Below, piece by piece: positions 32,345-40,897 of a stretch of 43,780 nucleotides of DNA (within the stretch, counting starts at the first letter, position 1; each line of letters begins with the position of its first letter). The notes beneath the pieces were generated by a model, which worked only from the letters and a program-made list of their open reading frames with translations, ran no database searches and was not told the origin of the DNA. Location: positions 1 to 43,780 of the forward strand of contig JRUP01000051.1 in NCBI GenBank assembly GCA_000773965.1, in the 5' to 3' direction. The stretch comes from Enterobacter cancerogenus. Lineage in GTDB: Bacteria > Pseudomonadota > Gammaproteobacteria > Enterobacterales > Enterobacteriaceae. The position numbers and the translations under genes were made by a program.

Positions 32345-33175
32345 TTACTGCGCTTTCTTATCAGCAGCGGCCGGAGCCTGTGCTTTCTCATCCGCTTTTG
32401 GCGCTGGCTTGATATCCAGCAGCTCAACATCAAATACCAGCGTTGAGTTGGCCGGAATGCCCGGAACGCCATTTTTGCCGTAAGCCAGGTTCGGTGGGAT
32501 CACCAGCTTGATCTTGCCGCCTTTCTTCACGTGCTTCAGACCTTCGGTCCAGCCTGGGATCACACCGTCGAGACGGAATGACAGTGGCTCGCCACGGGTG
32601 TAAGAGTTGTCGAACTCGGTACCGTCGATTAGCGTACCTTTATAGTTCACGACGACGGTGTCGCTGTCTTTAGGTGCGTCACCGGTGCCTTCTTTCTCAA
32701 CCTGATACAGCAAGCCAGATTCAGTTTTCTTCACGCCTTTTTCTTTGGCGAATTTATCAGCGTAAGCGGTACCCTTGTCAGAGTTCTCTTTCGCATCTTT
32801 TTCCATCTTCGCCTGTGCAGCGCCTTTCACGCGGCCTTCGAAGGCTTGCAGTGTCTGCTCGATCTCTTGGTCAGACAGTTTGCTCTTGCCACCGAATGCA
32901 TCCTGAACACCTGCGATCAACTGATCTTTGTCCAGTTTGATGCCCAGTTTCTCTTGTTCCTTCAGAGAGTTGTCCATGTAGCGACCCAAAGAAGCACCCA
33001 GCGCATAAGCTGACTGCTGGTCTTCGTTTTTGAAGGCAGCATTTTTCGGTGCCTGCGGTGCTGCCTGAGCAGCGTCAGCCGGAGCCGCAGCGGTTTCAGC
33101 TGCCATTGCCAGCGGTGCATTCAGCGCAATGGCCATGGTGGTAGCTAACAATGTGACTTTAAACAGTGATTTCAT
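32345..33175 (-). CDS. fkpA: Periplasmic FKBP-type peptidyl-prolyl isomerase FkpA
   Basis: FkpA is a periplasmic chaperone and prolyl isomerase for envelope proteins. The 276 residues start with a signal peptide (MKSLFKVTLLATTMAIALN, cleavage likely after APLAMA). An N-terminal helical dimerisation domain (about 45-150) and a C-terminal FKBP domain follow. The FKBP domain has VNYKGTLIDGTEFDNSYTRG, VIPGWTEGL and GVPGIPANSTLVFDVELL. The tail is Ala/Lys-rich. A sigma-E-like promoter is seen upstream, in line with envelope stress control of the E. coli gene. Confidence 0.96.
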   Translation of the reverse strand: MKSLFKVTLLATTMAIALNAPLAMAAETAAAPADAAQAAPQAPKNAAFKNEDQQSAYALGASLGRYMDNSLKEQEKLGIKLDKDQLIAGVQDAFGGKSKLSDQEIEQTLQAFEGRVKGAAQAKMEKDAKENSDKGTAYADKFAKEKGVKKTESGLLYQVEKEGTGDAPKDSDTVVVNYKGTLIDGTEFDNSYTRGEPLSFRLDGVIPGWTEGLKHVKKGGKIKLVIPPNLAYGKNGVPGIPANSTLVFDVELLDIKPAPKADEKAQAPAAADKKAQ

Positions 33176-33289
33176 CCTTTCTCCAAAACCGAAGCATCTA
33201 AACCTCGGGAATCATTGCGGACAGTGGCCCACACTATAACTTTACGTGGCAGCGGCGAACACTCCCACAACGTAATTACCCGCTTAACA

Positions 33290-33317
33290 TCCGACCTTTT
33301 TTGCATCAGGAAGTTTC
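33290..33317 (-). promoter_or_regulatory. Candidate sigma-E promoter of fkpA
   Basis: On the minus strand GAAACTT (33311-33317), six of seven to the sigma-E -35 GGAACTT, is followed after 15 bp by GTCGGA, a moderate match to the -10 (GTCTAA/TCTGA type). The leader to fkpA would be a little over 100 bases. fkpA is a known sigma-E target in E. coli; the site itself is my inference. Confidence 0.42.
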
Positions 33318-33374
33318 ACCAGAGATGAAGGCATTAGCGCTGATTTCAACCGCAAAGCCCCATAAAGGTTAAAA

Positions 33375-33417
33375 ATCGGGTGATTCTGCCGCTAAAGACC
33401 GTAGAATCACGCCCGAT
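33375..33417. repeat. Imperfect inverted repeat upstream of slyX
   Basis: ATCGGG-TGATTCT (33375-33387) is mirrored by AGAATCA-CG-CCCGAT (33403-33417), 13 paired bases with a two-base bulge and a 15-base loop. It lies 35 bases before the slyX ATG in the fkpA-slyX divergent gap and has no T-run, so it could be an operator or an RNA element in the slyX leader. Confidence 0.6.
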
Positions 33418-33451
33418 ACGCGCCAGGCGCAGCACCGTGACAGGAGAAGAA

Positions 33452-33673
33452 ATGATGCAGCATGAAGAGTGGGAACAACGCCTTGAGGCGCTGGAGAGCA
33501 AACTGGCATTTCAGGAGCACACCATCGATCAGCTCAATCTGACGGTGACTCAACATGAACTGGAGATGAGTCGTATGCGCGAACAGGTACGTTTATTAGT
33601 GGATAAAGTGAAAGCCGCGACACCTTCACCGATTGCTTCGCAGTCCGAAGAGACGCCTCCACCGCACTATTAA
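33452..33673 (+). CDS. slyX: SlyX family coiled-coil protein
   Basis: The 73-residue protein is almost entirely helical with heptad repeats (LEALESKLAFQEHTIDQLN) and ends in the conserved SQSEETPPPHY. Function is unknown; the name comes from its position beside slyD. AGGAG lies before two adjacent ATG codons (33452 and 33455); the second would give the E. coli length of 72. The open frame extends 24 codons further upstream, but that part covers the inverted repeat and is unlikely to be coding. Confidence 0.88.
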   Translation: MMQHEEWEQRLEALESKLAFQEHTIDQLNLTVTQHELEMSRMREQVRLLVDKVKAATPSPIASQSEETPPPHY

Positions 33674-33676
33674 AGC

Positions 33677-33704
33677 AAAAGGCCACCTGAAGGTGGCCTT
33701 TTGT
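33677..33704. terminator. Bidirectional terminator between slyX and slyD
   Basis: AAAAGGCCACC and GGTGGCCTTTT flank TGAA, a symmetric stem with short T-runs on both sides, in the gap between the convergent slyX and slyD. Confidence 0.85.
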
Positions 33705-33719
33705 TGTTCAATGCAGAAC

Positions 33720-34274
33720 TTAGTGGCTGCAACCGCAACCGCCAGTACCACAACCGCCCTGGCCGTGATCGTGACCATGGTCGTGATCGTGGTCATGATG
33801 ATGACCATCTGCACCATGCACATGGCCGTGTGCGATTTCTTCTTCCGTTGCTTCACGGATCGCTACCACTTCCACGTTGAAGTTCAGGTTCTGACCCGCC
33901 AGCATGTGGTTACCATCAACCACAACGTGCTCGTCTTCCACTTCAGTGATTTCAACCGGCACTGGACCCTGATCGGTTTCTGCCAGGAAGCGCATGCCAA
34001 CCTGCAGTTCGTCGACGCCCATGAACACATCTTTTGGTACACGCTGCACCAGGTTGTCATCGTACTGACCGTAAGCGTCGTTTGCCGGAATATGCACATC
34101 AAACTTATCGCCAACTGCGTGATTTTCCAGCGCTTTTTCCAGACCAGAAATCAGGGAACCATGACCGTGCAGATAGTCCAACGGTGCACTCACCGGTGAC
34201 TCGTCAACCAACACACCGTCTTCGGTACGAACCTGATACGCCAGGCTCACCACCAGGTCTTTTGCTACTTTCAT
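33720..34274 (-). CDS. slyD: FKBP-type peptidyl-prolyl isomerase and nickel metallochaperone SlyD
   Basis: SlyD folds proteins and delivers nickel for hydrogenase maturation, in the cytoplasm. The 184 residues have an FKBP domain (VSLAYQVRTEDGVLVDES at about 8-25) with an inserted IF chaperone flap (about 70-120). A metal-binding tail rich in His, Asp and Cys follows (HGHVHGADGHHHDHDHDH, then a short Cys/Gly end). The tail is shorter than in E. coli (196 residues) and has fewer cysteines. I trimmed the open frame by 13 codons to the ATG beginning MKVAKDLVVSLAYQ. Confidence 0.95.
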   Translation of the reverse strand: MKVAKDLVVSLAYQVRTEDGVLVDESPVSAPLDYLHGHGSLISGLEKALENHAVGDKFDVHIPANDAYGQYDDNLVQRVPKDVFMGVDELQVGMRFLAETDQGPVPVEITEVEDEHVVVDGNHMLAGQNLNFNVEVVAIREATEEEIAHGHVHGADGHHHDHDHDHGHDHGQGGCGTGGCGCSH

Positions 34275-34408
34275 GATATCTCCTAACCGTTGAGAACTGA
34301 GATCCCGTCTCATTGGTCTATTTTGCGTGCAATAACCAACCAGAAAGGTTCAAGACTGAGGATGCCAACAAATGTGTTGCTGCATACTGCTCAGCGTTAA
34401 TGGCGCCG

Positions 34409-34437
34409 ATTGTAGCGGAATTCAATCCCGCTGTAAG
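34409..34437 (-). promoter_or_regulatory. Candidate slyD promoter
   Basis: On the minus strand CTTACA (34432-34437) and TACAAT (34409-34414) are spaced by 17 bp in the 193-base gap between yheV and slyD. The predicted leader is about 130 bases. Pattern match only. Confidence 0.4.
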
Positions 34438-34467
34438 TTTAAGCTTAAAAAAAGCTGCGCCATTCTG

Positions 34468-34662
34468 CTACTCAGGATGAAAAATGCCGATCACTTGCTC
34501 ATTGCTGCGCACCTTATCGCGAACTTGTTTGTCCGCTTCACGCATTTGATGGCCGCACTGCACGCACTCCACCACTTCGACATTGTTTTCACGCCATAAC
34601 GCCAGCGTGTCTTTTTCCTGACATTGCGGACATACCGCACCAGCAATAAAACGTTTACGCAT
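34468..34662 (-). CDS. yheV: YheV, small zinc-ribbon protein
   Basis: The 64-residue protein matches the YheV family (DUF2387): it starts MRKRFIAGAVCPQCQ and has a second pair in CVQCGHQMREADK, giving four cysteines (CxxC twice) for one zinc. It ends VIGIFHPE. Function is unknown. AGGAAAG precedes the ATG, and it lies 46 bp after kefB. Confidence 0.9.
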   Translation of the reverse strand: MRKRFIAGAVCPQCQEKDTLALWRENNVEVVECVQCGHQMREADKQVRDKVRSNEQVIGIFHPE

Positions 34663-34708
34663 ACTCTTTCCTGCCCGCTATTAAGCAACGGATATGTTAA
34701 GTGTAGTC

Positions 34709-36514
34709 CTACTCGTCATCCCAACCGTCGATCTGGCGTTTTTCATGCTGCATTTCGCGCTGGAAGATGTCTTCTAACTCACGACGAGCTTCACGCACAC
34801 GTGAGGCCTGCGCATTATCATCGTGGCTTGGCACCAGCTCACGTAGCATGCGCATATCGAGTCGGCGGAAATGCTGTTGCGCGCGTTGCGCCTGATGCGG
34901 ATGCATGCCGAGTGAAATCAGCGTCTTGCGCCCCAACTCCAGCGCACTTGAGAAGGTTTCACGCGAGAACAACGTTACGCCCGCTTGCAGTAATTCATGG
35001 GCTTCCACACGGCCACGCGCACGCGCCAGAATTTCCAGCTGCGGGAAGTGCTGCTGGCAAAGGTGAACGATGGACATCGAATCTTCCGGATCATTGCAGG
35101 TAATCACAATGGATTGTGCATTCTCCGCACCGGCAGCACGCAGTAACTCAAGCTCAGTGGCATCGCCGTAGTAAACCTTATAGCCATATTTGCGCATCAG
35201 GCTGACAGCCGAGATGTCACGCTCCAGCACCGTAATACGCTTATTGTTAGCCATCAGCAAGCGGCCCACCACCTGACCAAAACGACCAAAGCCAACCACA
35301 ATGACCTGCGGCTGATCATCTTCGACAAACGGCTTCTCATTGTCATCATCGGGCTCATTGAACCGACGTGCGAGAATTTTATCCACCCCCTGCATCAACA
35401 GCGGTGTGGTCATCATCGACAGCGTCACCGTCACCAGCAACAGTGGTAATTGATCGCCGCTGAACAGTTTGGCCGACGAGGCCGCTGAAAACAGCACAAA
35501 AGCAAATTCACCGCCCTGGCTAAGCACCCCGGCAAACTGCAGGCGCTCGGAACTGCGTAAACCATAAATACGGCCCAGCACATAGAGCACCAGCGTCTTG
35601 ACCGCCACGAGAATCACTACGCCAAGGATAATCTCCGCGATATGGGTATAGAGCACGCCCAAATTCAGCGCCATGCCGACGGAAATAAAGAACAGCCCGA
35701 GCAGCAACCCTTTGAAGGGTTCGATCGCCACTTCCAGCTCGTGCCGATATTCACTCTCGGCCAGCAGGATCCCGGCGATAAAGGTGCCGAGGGCCATCGA
35801 CAGCCCTAGCATATCCATAAACAGCGCCGAGCCCAGCACCAGTAATAATGAAGCCGCAGTGAACACTTCACGCACACCGGAAGCGGCGATAAAGCGGAAA
35901 ATCGGACGCAGCAGATAACGGCCACCCACCAGCATGCCGGCAAACGCCAGCACCTTCATGCCGACTTTCAGCCAGTCAACATGACCGCTGTCCCCTCCGG
36001 CCAGCAACGGCACAAGTGCTAATGCAGGAATGACAGCCAAATCCTGGAAGAGAAGCACCGAGAAGCCGAGCTGACCCGCTTCACTGCGATTCATGCCTTT
36101 ATCGCGCATCAATTGCAGTGCCATAGCCGTTGAGGACATCGCCAGGCCAATCCCGCCGATAATCGCGGCCTGCCAGCTAAAGTTGGTTAGCCACAACAGC
36201 ACACCAAGAATTGCCGCAGAAACCAATACTTGCGCAGCGCCCACACCAAAGATTGAACGTCTTAGCGCCCAGAGTTTGGCGGGATTCAACTCCAGCCCGA
36301 TGATGAACATCAGGAACACCACGCCGAGTTCGGAGAAGTGCAGAATCTCATCAACGTCGCTGATAAAGCCTAGCCCCCACGGTCCGATGGCAATGCCTGC
36401 CACCAGATAACCCAGCACGGCACCAATGCCAAGTCGTGCCGCAATCGGCACCACAACCACAGCGGCCACCAGATAAATCACTCCGGCAGTGAGTAACGTT
36501 TGACCTTCCATCAC
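34709..36514 (-). CDS. kefB: Glutathione-regulated potassium/proton antiporter KefB
   Basis: KefB releases K+ in exchange for protons when electrophiles form glutathione adducts, acidifying the cell and protecting it. The 601 residues have 12-13 membrane helices of the CPA2 exchanger fold (about 1-380). A cytoplasmic RCK domain follows with GFGRFGQVVGRLL (about 408-420). The C-terminal tail is helical and basic. Its activator kefG overlaps upstream by 4 bp. Confidence 0.96.
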   Translation of the reverse strand: MMEGQTLLTAGVIYLVAAVVVVPIAARLGIGAVLGYLVAGIAIGPWGLGFISDVDEILHFSELGVVFLMFIIGLELNPAKLWALRRSIFGVGAAQVLVSAAILGVLLWLTNFSWQAAIIGGIGLAMSSTAMALQLMRDKGMNRSEAGQLGFSVLLFQDLAVIPALALVPLLAGGDSGHVDWLKVGMKVLAFAGMLVGGRYLLRPIFRFIAASGVREVFTAASLLLVLGSALFMDMLGLSMALGTFIAGILLAESEYRHELEVAIEPFKGLLLGLFFISVGMALNLGVLYTHIAEIILGVVILVAVKTLVLYVLGRIYGLRSSERLQFAGVLSQGGEFAFVLFSAASSAKLFSGDQLPLLLVTVTLSMMTTPLLMQGVDKILARRFNEPDDDNEKPFVEDDQPQVIVVGFGRFGQVVGRLLMANNKRITVLERDISAVSLMRKYGYKVYYGDATELELLRAAGAENAQSIVITCNDPEDSMSIVHLCQQHFPQLEILARARGRVEAHELLQAGVTLFSRETFSSALELGRKTLISLGMHPHQAQRAQQHFRRLDMRMLRELVPSHDDNAQASRVREARRELEDIFQREMQHEKRQIDGWDDE

Positions 36515-37062
36515 ATCACTCCCTGCGGCAATGGTGACGAGAGCCAGTCACGGTAGGCGCGCGCATAATTGCGCATCACTTCCGGTGTCTGGCGGCGAGC
36601 CCAATAGATCACCATCGGCGTCATCCAGTGCATACGACACATCTGCGCCGTCAGCTCAAACGGACGCATGATGTCGCTCATCGGGTAACGATTCAGGCCG
36701 TTATGGTGATACGCGGTTTCCGGTTCTCCGGTGGTCACCACGCTGCGCCAGTACTTGCCCTCCAGCGCATTCCCGTCCTGGCCGCTGGCAAACCCACGCG
36801 ACAACACGCGATCCAGCCACTCTTTCAGCAAAGCCGGGCAGCTATAGGTATACAACGGATGCTGGAAAACGATGATTTGGTGTTCGCGCAACAGCTGCTG
36901 CTCGTAATGAATATCAATGAAAAAATCCGGATAGTGGGCGTATAAATCGTGCACCGTGACGTGGTCCAGTTCCATAGCCGACTGCAGCAAAACCCGATTA
37001 GCAATCGAATCCTGTGTTTCCGGATGGGCGTAAAGCAGCAAAATTTTGGGTGGCTGCGACAT
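36511..37062 (-). CDS. kefG: KefB ancillary protein KefG (quinone oxidoreductase-like)
   Basis: KefG is a flavodoxin-fold protein of the NQO1 family that binds KefB and is required for its full activity. The 183 residues begin MSQPPKILLLYAHPETQDS and contain FQHPLYTYSCPALLKEWLDR and the SVVTTGEPETAYHHNGLN flavin-site region. I trimmed eight codons to the ATG that gives the family length. The stop overlaps the kefB start (ATGA). Confidence 0.94.
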   Translation of the reverse strand: MSQPPKILLLYAHPETQDSIANRVLLQSAMELDHVTVHDLYAHYPDFFIDIHYEQQLLREHQIIVFQHPLYTYSCPALLKEWLDRVLSRGFASGQDGNALEGKYWRSVVTTGEPETAYHHNGLNRYPMSDIMRPFELTAQMCRMHWMTPMVIYWARRQTPEVMRNYARAYRDWLSSPLPQGVM

Positions 37063-37177
37063 CGTTCCCCTCCAAAGCGTCGTCACCGCAACGGAATTCC
37101 GCTACCATGCTCGACGCAACTAACCATTATTGAATTATGTTGCCGATAAATTAACATATTCTGACGATACGGCGCTT

Positions 37178-39082
37178 ATGATTGTCTTTTCCGCATTACA
37201 AATACGCCGCGGCACTAACGTGCTGCTGGACAACGCAACAGCCACCATGAATCCCGGCCAAAAAGTCGGTTTGGTGGGTAAGAACGGCTGTGGAAAATCC
37301 ACGCTGCTGTCGCTACTGAAGGGCGAAATTAGCAGCGATGCAGGCAATTTCACTTTTCCAGGTAACTGGGCGCTGGCATGGGTGAACCAGGAAACCCCGG
37401 CCCTCACTAAAGCCGCGCTGGAATATGTTATCGACGGCGACCGCGAATATCGTCAGCTTGAATCCGAATTAGCTGATGCCAACGCCAGGGATGACGGCAA
37501 CGCCATCGCTCTGCTGCATGGCAAGCTGGATGCAATTCAGGCGTGGAGCATACATGCTCGCGCCTCCAGCCTGCTGCACGGATTGGGCTTTAGCCAGGAA
37601 CAATTAATGCGGCCGGTGAGTGATTTCTCCGGTGGCTGGCGCATGCGCCTTAACCTTGCGCAAGCGCTGGTGTGCCGATCCGATCTGCTGCTACTGGATG
37701 AACCGACTAACCACCTCGATCTTGACGCTGTTATCTGGCTAGAGCGCTGGTTGAAAAGCTATGAAGGCACGCTGATCCTCATCTCGCATGACCGTGACTT
37801 CCTTGATCCGGTGGTGGATAAAATCATTCATATCGAACAGCAGACGATGTTCGAATACACCGGCAACTACAGCTCGTTCGAGCGCCAGCGCGTCGCCAAA
37901 CTGGCGCAGCAGCAGGCGTTGTTCCAGAGCCAGCAGGAAAAAGTACAGCACCTGCAAAAGTACATCGACCGCTTCCGCGCTCAGGCCACTAAAGCCAAAC
38001 AGGCGCAGAGCCGAATCAAGATGCTGGAGCGCATGGAGTTAATTGCCCCGGCTCACGTCGATAACCCGTTCAGCTTCAGCTTCCGCGCACCAGAGAGCCT
38101 GCCCAATCCATTACTGAAAATGGAGAAAGTCACGGCGGGTTATGGCGAACGCATCATTCTTGATGCCATCAAACTGAATCTGGTACCGGGTTCACGCATC
38201 GGTCTACTCGGCCGTAACGGTGCGGGTAAATCAACGCTGATCAAACTGCTGGCCGGTGAAATTGAAGCGCTGGATGGCAAAGTTGGCCTGGCAAAAGGCA
38301 TCAAGCTTGGCTACTTTGCTCAGCATCAACTTGAATACCTGCGCGCCGATGAATCGCCATTGCAGCATCTGGCCCGCATTGCGCCACAAACGCTGGAACA
38401 ACAGCTGCGTGATTATCTGGGCGGCTTCGGTTTCCAGGGTGATAAAGTCAGTGAAATCACTGAACGTTTCTCAGGCGGTGAAAAAGCGCGACTGGTGCTG
38501 GCACTGATCGTCTGGCAACGTCCAAATCTGCTGCTACTCGATGAACCGACCAACCACCTTGATCTCGACATGCGTCAGGCATTGACCGAAGCGCTGATTG
38601 ATTTCGAAGGCGCGCTGGTGGTGGTTTCGCATGACCGTCATTTACTACGATCCACCACCGACGATCTCTATCTGGTGCATGACCGCAAAGTCGATGTGTT
38701 TGAAGGCGATCTCGATGATTACCAGCAGTGGTTGAGCGATCTGCAAAAGCAGCAAGCCCAGCAGGATGCTGCACCGAAGCAGGATAACGCCAACAGCGCC
38801 CAGTCTCGTAAAGATCAGAAACGCCGCGATGCCGAGTTGCGCGCGCAAACCCAGCCTCTGCGTAAAGAGATCGAGAAGTTAGAGAAGCAGATGGCGAAGT
38901 GGCAGAGCCAGCTCAGCGAAGCAGAAGCGCAACTCTCTGACAGTGCCATTTACGATCAGAGCCGTAAGGCCGATTTAACCTCGGCGCTGCAACGTCAGGC
39001 TGAAAGCAAATCGGCGCTGGAAGACGTTGAAATGGCCTGGCTGGATGCCCAGGAACAACTGGAGCAAATGCTGGCGAGTTAA
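37178..39082 (+). CDS. yheS: ABC-F family ATPase YheS
   Basis: YheS is a soluble ABC-F protein; the family binds the ribosomal E site and modulates translation. The 634 residues hold two ATPase domains with Walker A GKNGCGKST (about 34) and GRNGAGKST (about 346), signatures FSGGWRMR and FSGGEKAR, and Walker B LLLLDEPTNHLDL twice. A linker rich in Gln/Lys between them and a C-terminal coiled coil (about 525-630) complete it. I start at MIVFSALQIRRGT, as in E. coli, not at the ATG 16 codons upstream. It is divergent from kefG. Confidence 0.95.
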   Translation: MIVFSALQIRRGTNVLLDNATATMNPGQKVGLVGKNGCGKSTLLSLLKGEISSDAGNFTFPGNWALAWVNQETPALTKAALEYVIDGDREYRQLESELADANARDDGNAIALLHGKLDAIQAWSIHARASSLLHGLGFSQEQLMRPVSDFSGGWRMRLNLAQALVCRSDLLLLDEPTNHLDLDAVIWLERWLKSYEGTLILISHDRDFLDPVVDKIIHIEQQTMFEYTGNYSSFERQRVAKLAQQQALFQSQQEKVQHLQKYIDRFRAQATKAKQAQSRIKMLERMELIAPAHVDNPFSFSFRAPESLPNPLLKMEKVTAGYGERIILDAIKLNLVPGSRIGLLGRNGAGKSTLIKLLAGEIEALDGKVGLAKGIKLGYFAQHQLEYLRADESPLQHLARIAPQTLEQQLRDYLGGFGFQGDKVSEITERFSGGEKARLVLALIVWQRPNLLLLDEPTNHLDLDMRQALTEALIDFEGALVVVSHDRHLLRSTTDDLYLVHDRKVDVFEGDLDDYQQWLSDLQKQQAQQDAAPKQDNANSAQSRKDQKRRDAELRAQTQPLRKEIEKLEKQMAKWQSQLSEAEAQLSDSAIYDQSRKADLTSALQRQAESKSALEDVEMAWLDAQEQLEQMLAS

Positions 39083-39192
39083 GCAGTGTATGTAACCAGA
39101 GCGGCGCCATTCATTGCGCGTCCTCTAGCCCCCCTCGCGATAAATTGCGCTGTGACCCGATTATGTCTGCTGTAGAGCCAGCAGGCATGTTT

Positions 39193-39214
39193 AGGTCGGC
39201 ATTGATGCCGACCT
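39193..39214. repeat. Perfect stem-loop between yheS and tauD
   Basis: AGGTCGGCAT and ATGCCGACCT form a perfect 10-bp inverted repeat around two bases in the gap between these convergent genes. No T-run follows on either strand, so it is terminator-like in position but not a canonical intrinsic terminator. The rest of the 151-base gap holds nothing I recognise. Confidence 0.65.
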
Positions 39215-39233
39215 GGCTAACCACCGTCGTCAT

Positions 39234-40073
39234 TCAAAAAGGCACATCACCCAGCACGGTTGCGCGATGCATCACTCTACGCGCCGGATAGTAATCGGCA
39301 TTCGCATAATGCTGCGTCACGCGGTTATCCCAGATCGCCACATCATTCTCCTGCCAGCGCCAACGCACCTGGAACTCCGGTTTCGCCGTGTGCCAGAACA
39401 GGAAATTCAGCAGCGCCTCACTCTCCTTCTCACTCAATCCCAGTAAACGCGTCGTGAAACCTTCATTGACAAACAGCGCCTTGCGCCCGCTCACCGGATG
39501 GGTACGAATCACCGGATGCTGCACCGGCGGATGTTTGGCGACCGCTTGCTGCCAGCGCTGATGCTCTTCTTCCGTCTTGCGGTACTTATACTCCTGGAAC
39601 GACTTCTTAAAATCATGCTCCGCCTGCAAGCCGCTCAGCAGTTGCTTAAACGGTTCGGACAACGCTTCATAGGCCGCAATACCCGTTGACCACAACGTAT
39701 CGCCACCACTTTCCGGCAGCAGTTTAGACGCTAAAATCGCAATCGCCGGCGGCGTTTCAATAAAGGTCACATCGGTGTGCCAGTTATCATTATCCGGTGG
39801 ATTATCCTGATGGGTATCCAGCACGATAATTTCTTCCACCCCCTCTGCATGCGGATACACCGGATGGATGTGCAGATCACCGAAGCGGATCGCCAAAGCG
39901 CGCTGCTGTTCCGGCATGATCACCTGATTGCGCAGGAACAACACCTGATGGCGCAGCAGACCATGATATAGCTGCTCAAACTGCGCGTCGCTTAACGGGC
40001 GGCTAAGATCGAGGTCGCTGACCTGCGCACCGATATACGGGCCCAGCGCGGTAAAAGTGATACGTTCGTTCAT
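39234..40073 (-). CDS. tauD: Taurine dioxygenase TauD
   Basis: TauD hydroxylates taurine with Fe2+, O2 and 2-oxoglutarate, giving sulfite and aminoacetaldehyde when sulfate is scarce. The 279 residues have the iron facial triad His99, Asp101 (NWHTDVTF) and His255 (RVTQHYANAD), and 2-oxoglutarate binding residues nearby in the RRVMHRATV segment. The start overlaps the tauC stop by 4 bp. It ends the tauABCD operon. Confidence 0.97.
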   Translation of the reverse strand: MNERITFTALGPYIGAQVSDLDLSRPLSDAQFEQLYHGLLRHQVLFLRNQVIMPEQQRALAIRFGDLHIHPVYPHAEGVEEIIVLDTHQDNPPDNDNWHTDVTFIETPPAIAILASKLLPESGGDTLWSTGIAAYEALSEPFKQLLSGLQAEHDFKKSFQEYKYRKTEEEHQRWQQAVAKHPPVQHPVIRTHPVSGRKALFVNEGFTTRLLGLSEKESEALLNFLFWHTAKPEFQVRWRWQENDVAIWDNRVTQHYANADYYPARRVMHRATVLGDVPF

Positions 40074-40897
40074 TGCTGTTCTCCATTCCAGGGCGTTAAT
40101 CGGCGCTGCAAAGCGCGCAGACCCAGTTCTAAACTAAAAGCGATCAAGGCAATTACGGCGATTCCGGCCAGCACCACATCGGTGGCAAGGAACTCGCCCG
40201 CCGACTGCACCATAAAGCCGAGTCCTCGCGTGGCCGCAATCAGTTCGGCGGCCACCAGCGTCGACCAACCCACGCCGAGGCCAATGCGTAAACCGGTAAG
40301 GATTTCAGGCAATGCGCCCGGCAGGATGACAAAGCGCAGCAGTTGCCAGCGCGTAGCGCCTAGTGCCTGCGCAGCGCGAATCCGCACCTGCTGAGCGTTT
40401 TTCACCCCTGCCAGCGTCGACAGCGTCACCGGCGCGAAGATCGCCAGATAAATCAGTAAAATTTTTGAGGTCTCACCGATGCCAAACCAAATCACCATCA
40501 GCGGCAAATAGGCCAATGGCGGCACCGGACGATAGAGTTCAATCAGCGGATCGAGCAGCCCCCGAATCGCCGGACTTAGGCCCATCGCAATGCCGACTGG
40601 AATGCCAATCAGTGCAGCGAAGAACAGCGCTACCAGCATGCGCGTCAGGCTGGCGCCCAGGTGCTGCCATAACGTGGCATCCATAAAGCCTTGCGGGCTG
40701 GCGATCAGCAGCAGCTTTTGCAGCACCTGCTGGGGCGGCGGCAGAAATAGCGGTGCCACCAAATTGAGCGCCGTCACGCTCCACCACACCAGCAGCAGCA
40801 CGGCTACACTCAGCAAGCTCAGAGAAAACTGCGGTGAAAAAGGCCAGCGCAACGTGCGCCGGCGAGTCTGGGTTTTCTCATCAATCACCGCGCTCAT
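40070..40897 (-). CDS. tauC: Taurine ABC transporter permease TauC
   Basis: TauC is the inner-membrane permease of the taurine importer. The 275 residues have about six membrane helices and the BPD_transp_1 coupling motif (RAAQALGATRWQLLRFVILP, about 180-200) that docks on the TauB ATPase. It overlaps tauB and tauD by 4 bp each. Confidence 0.96.
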   Translation of the reverse strand: MSAVIDEKTQTRRRTLRWPFSPQFSLSLLSVAVLLLVWWSVTALNLVAPLFLPPPQQVLQKLLLIASPQGFMDATLWQHLGASLTRMLVALFFAALIGIPVGIAMGLSPAIRGLLDPLIELYRPVPPLAYLPLMVIWFGIGETSKILLIYLAIFAPVTLSTLAGVKNAQQVRIRAAQALGATRWQLLRFVILPGALPEILTGLRIGLGVGWSTLVAAELIAATRGLGFMVQSAGEFLATDVVLAGIAVIALIAFSLELGLRALQRRLTPWNGEQQ

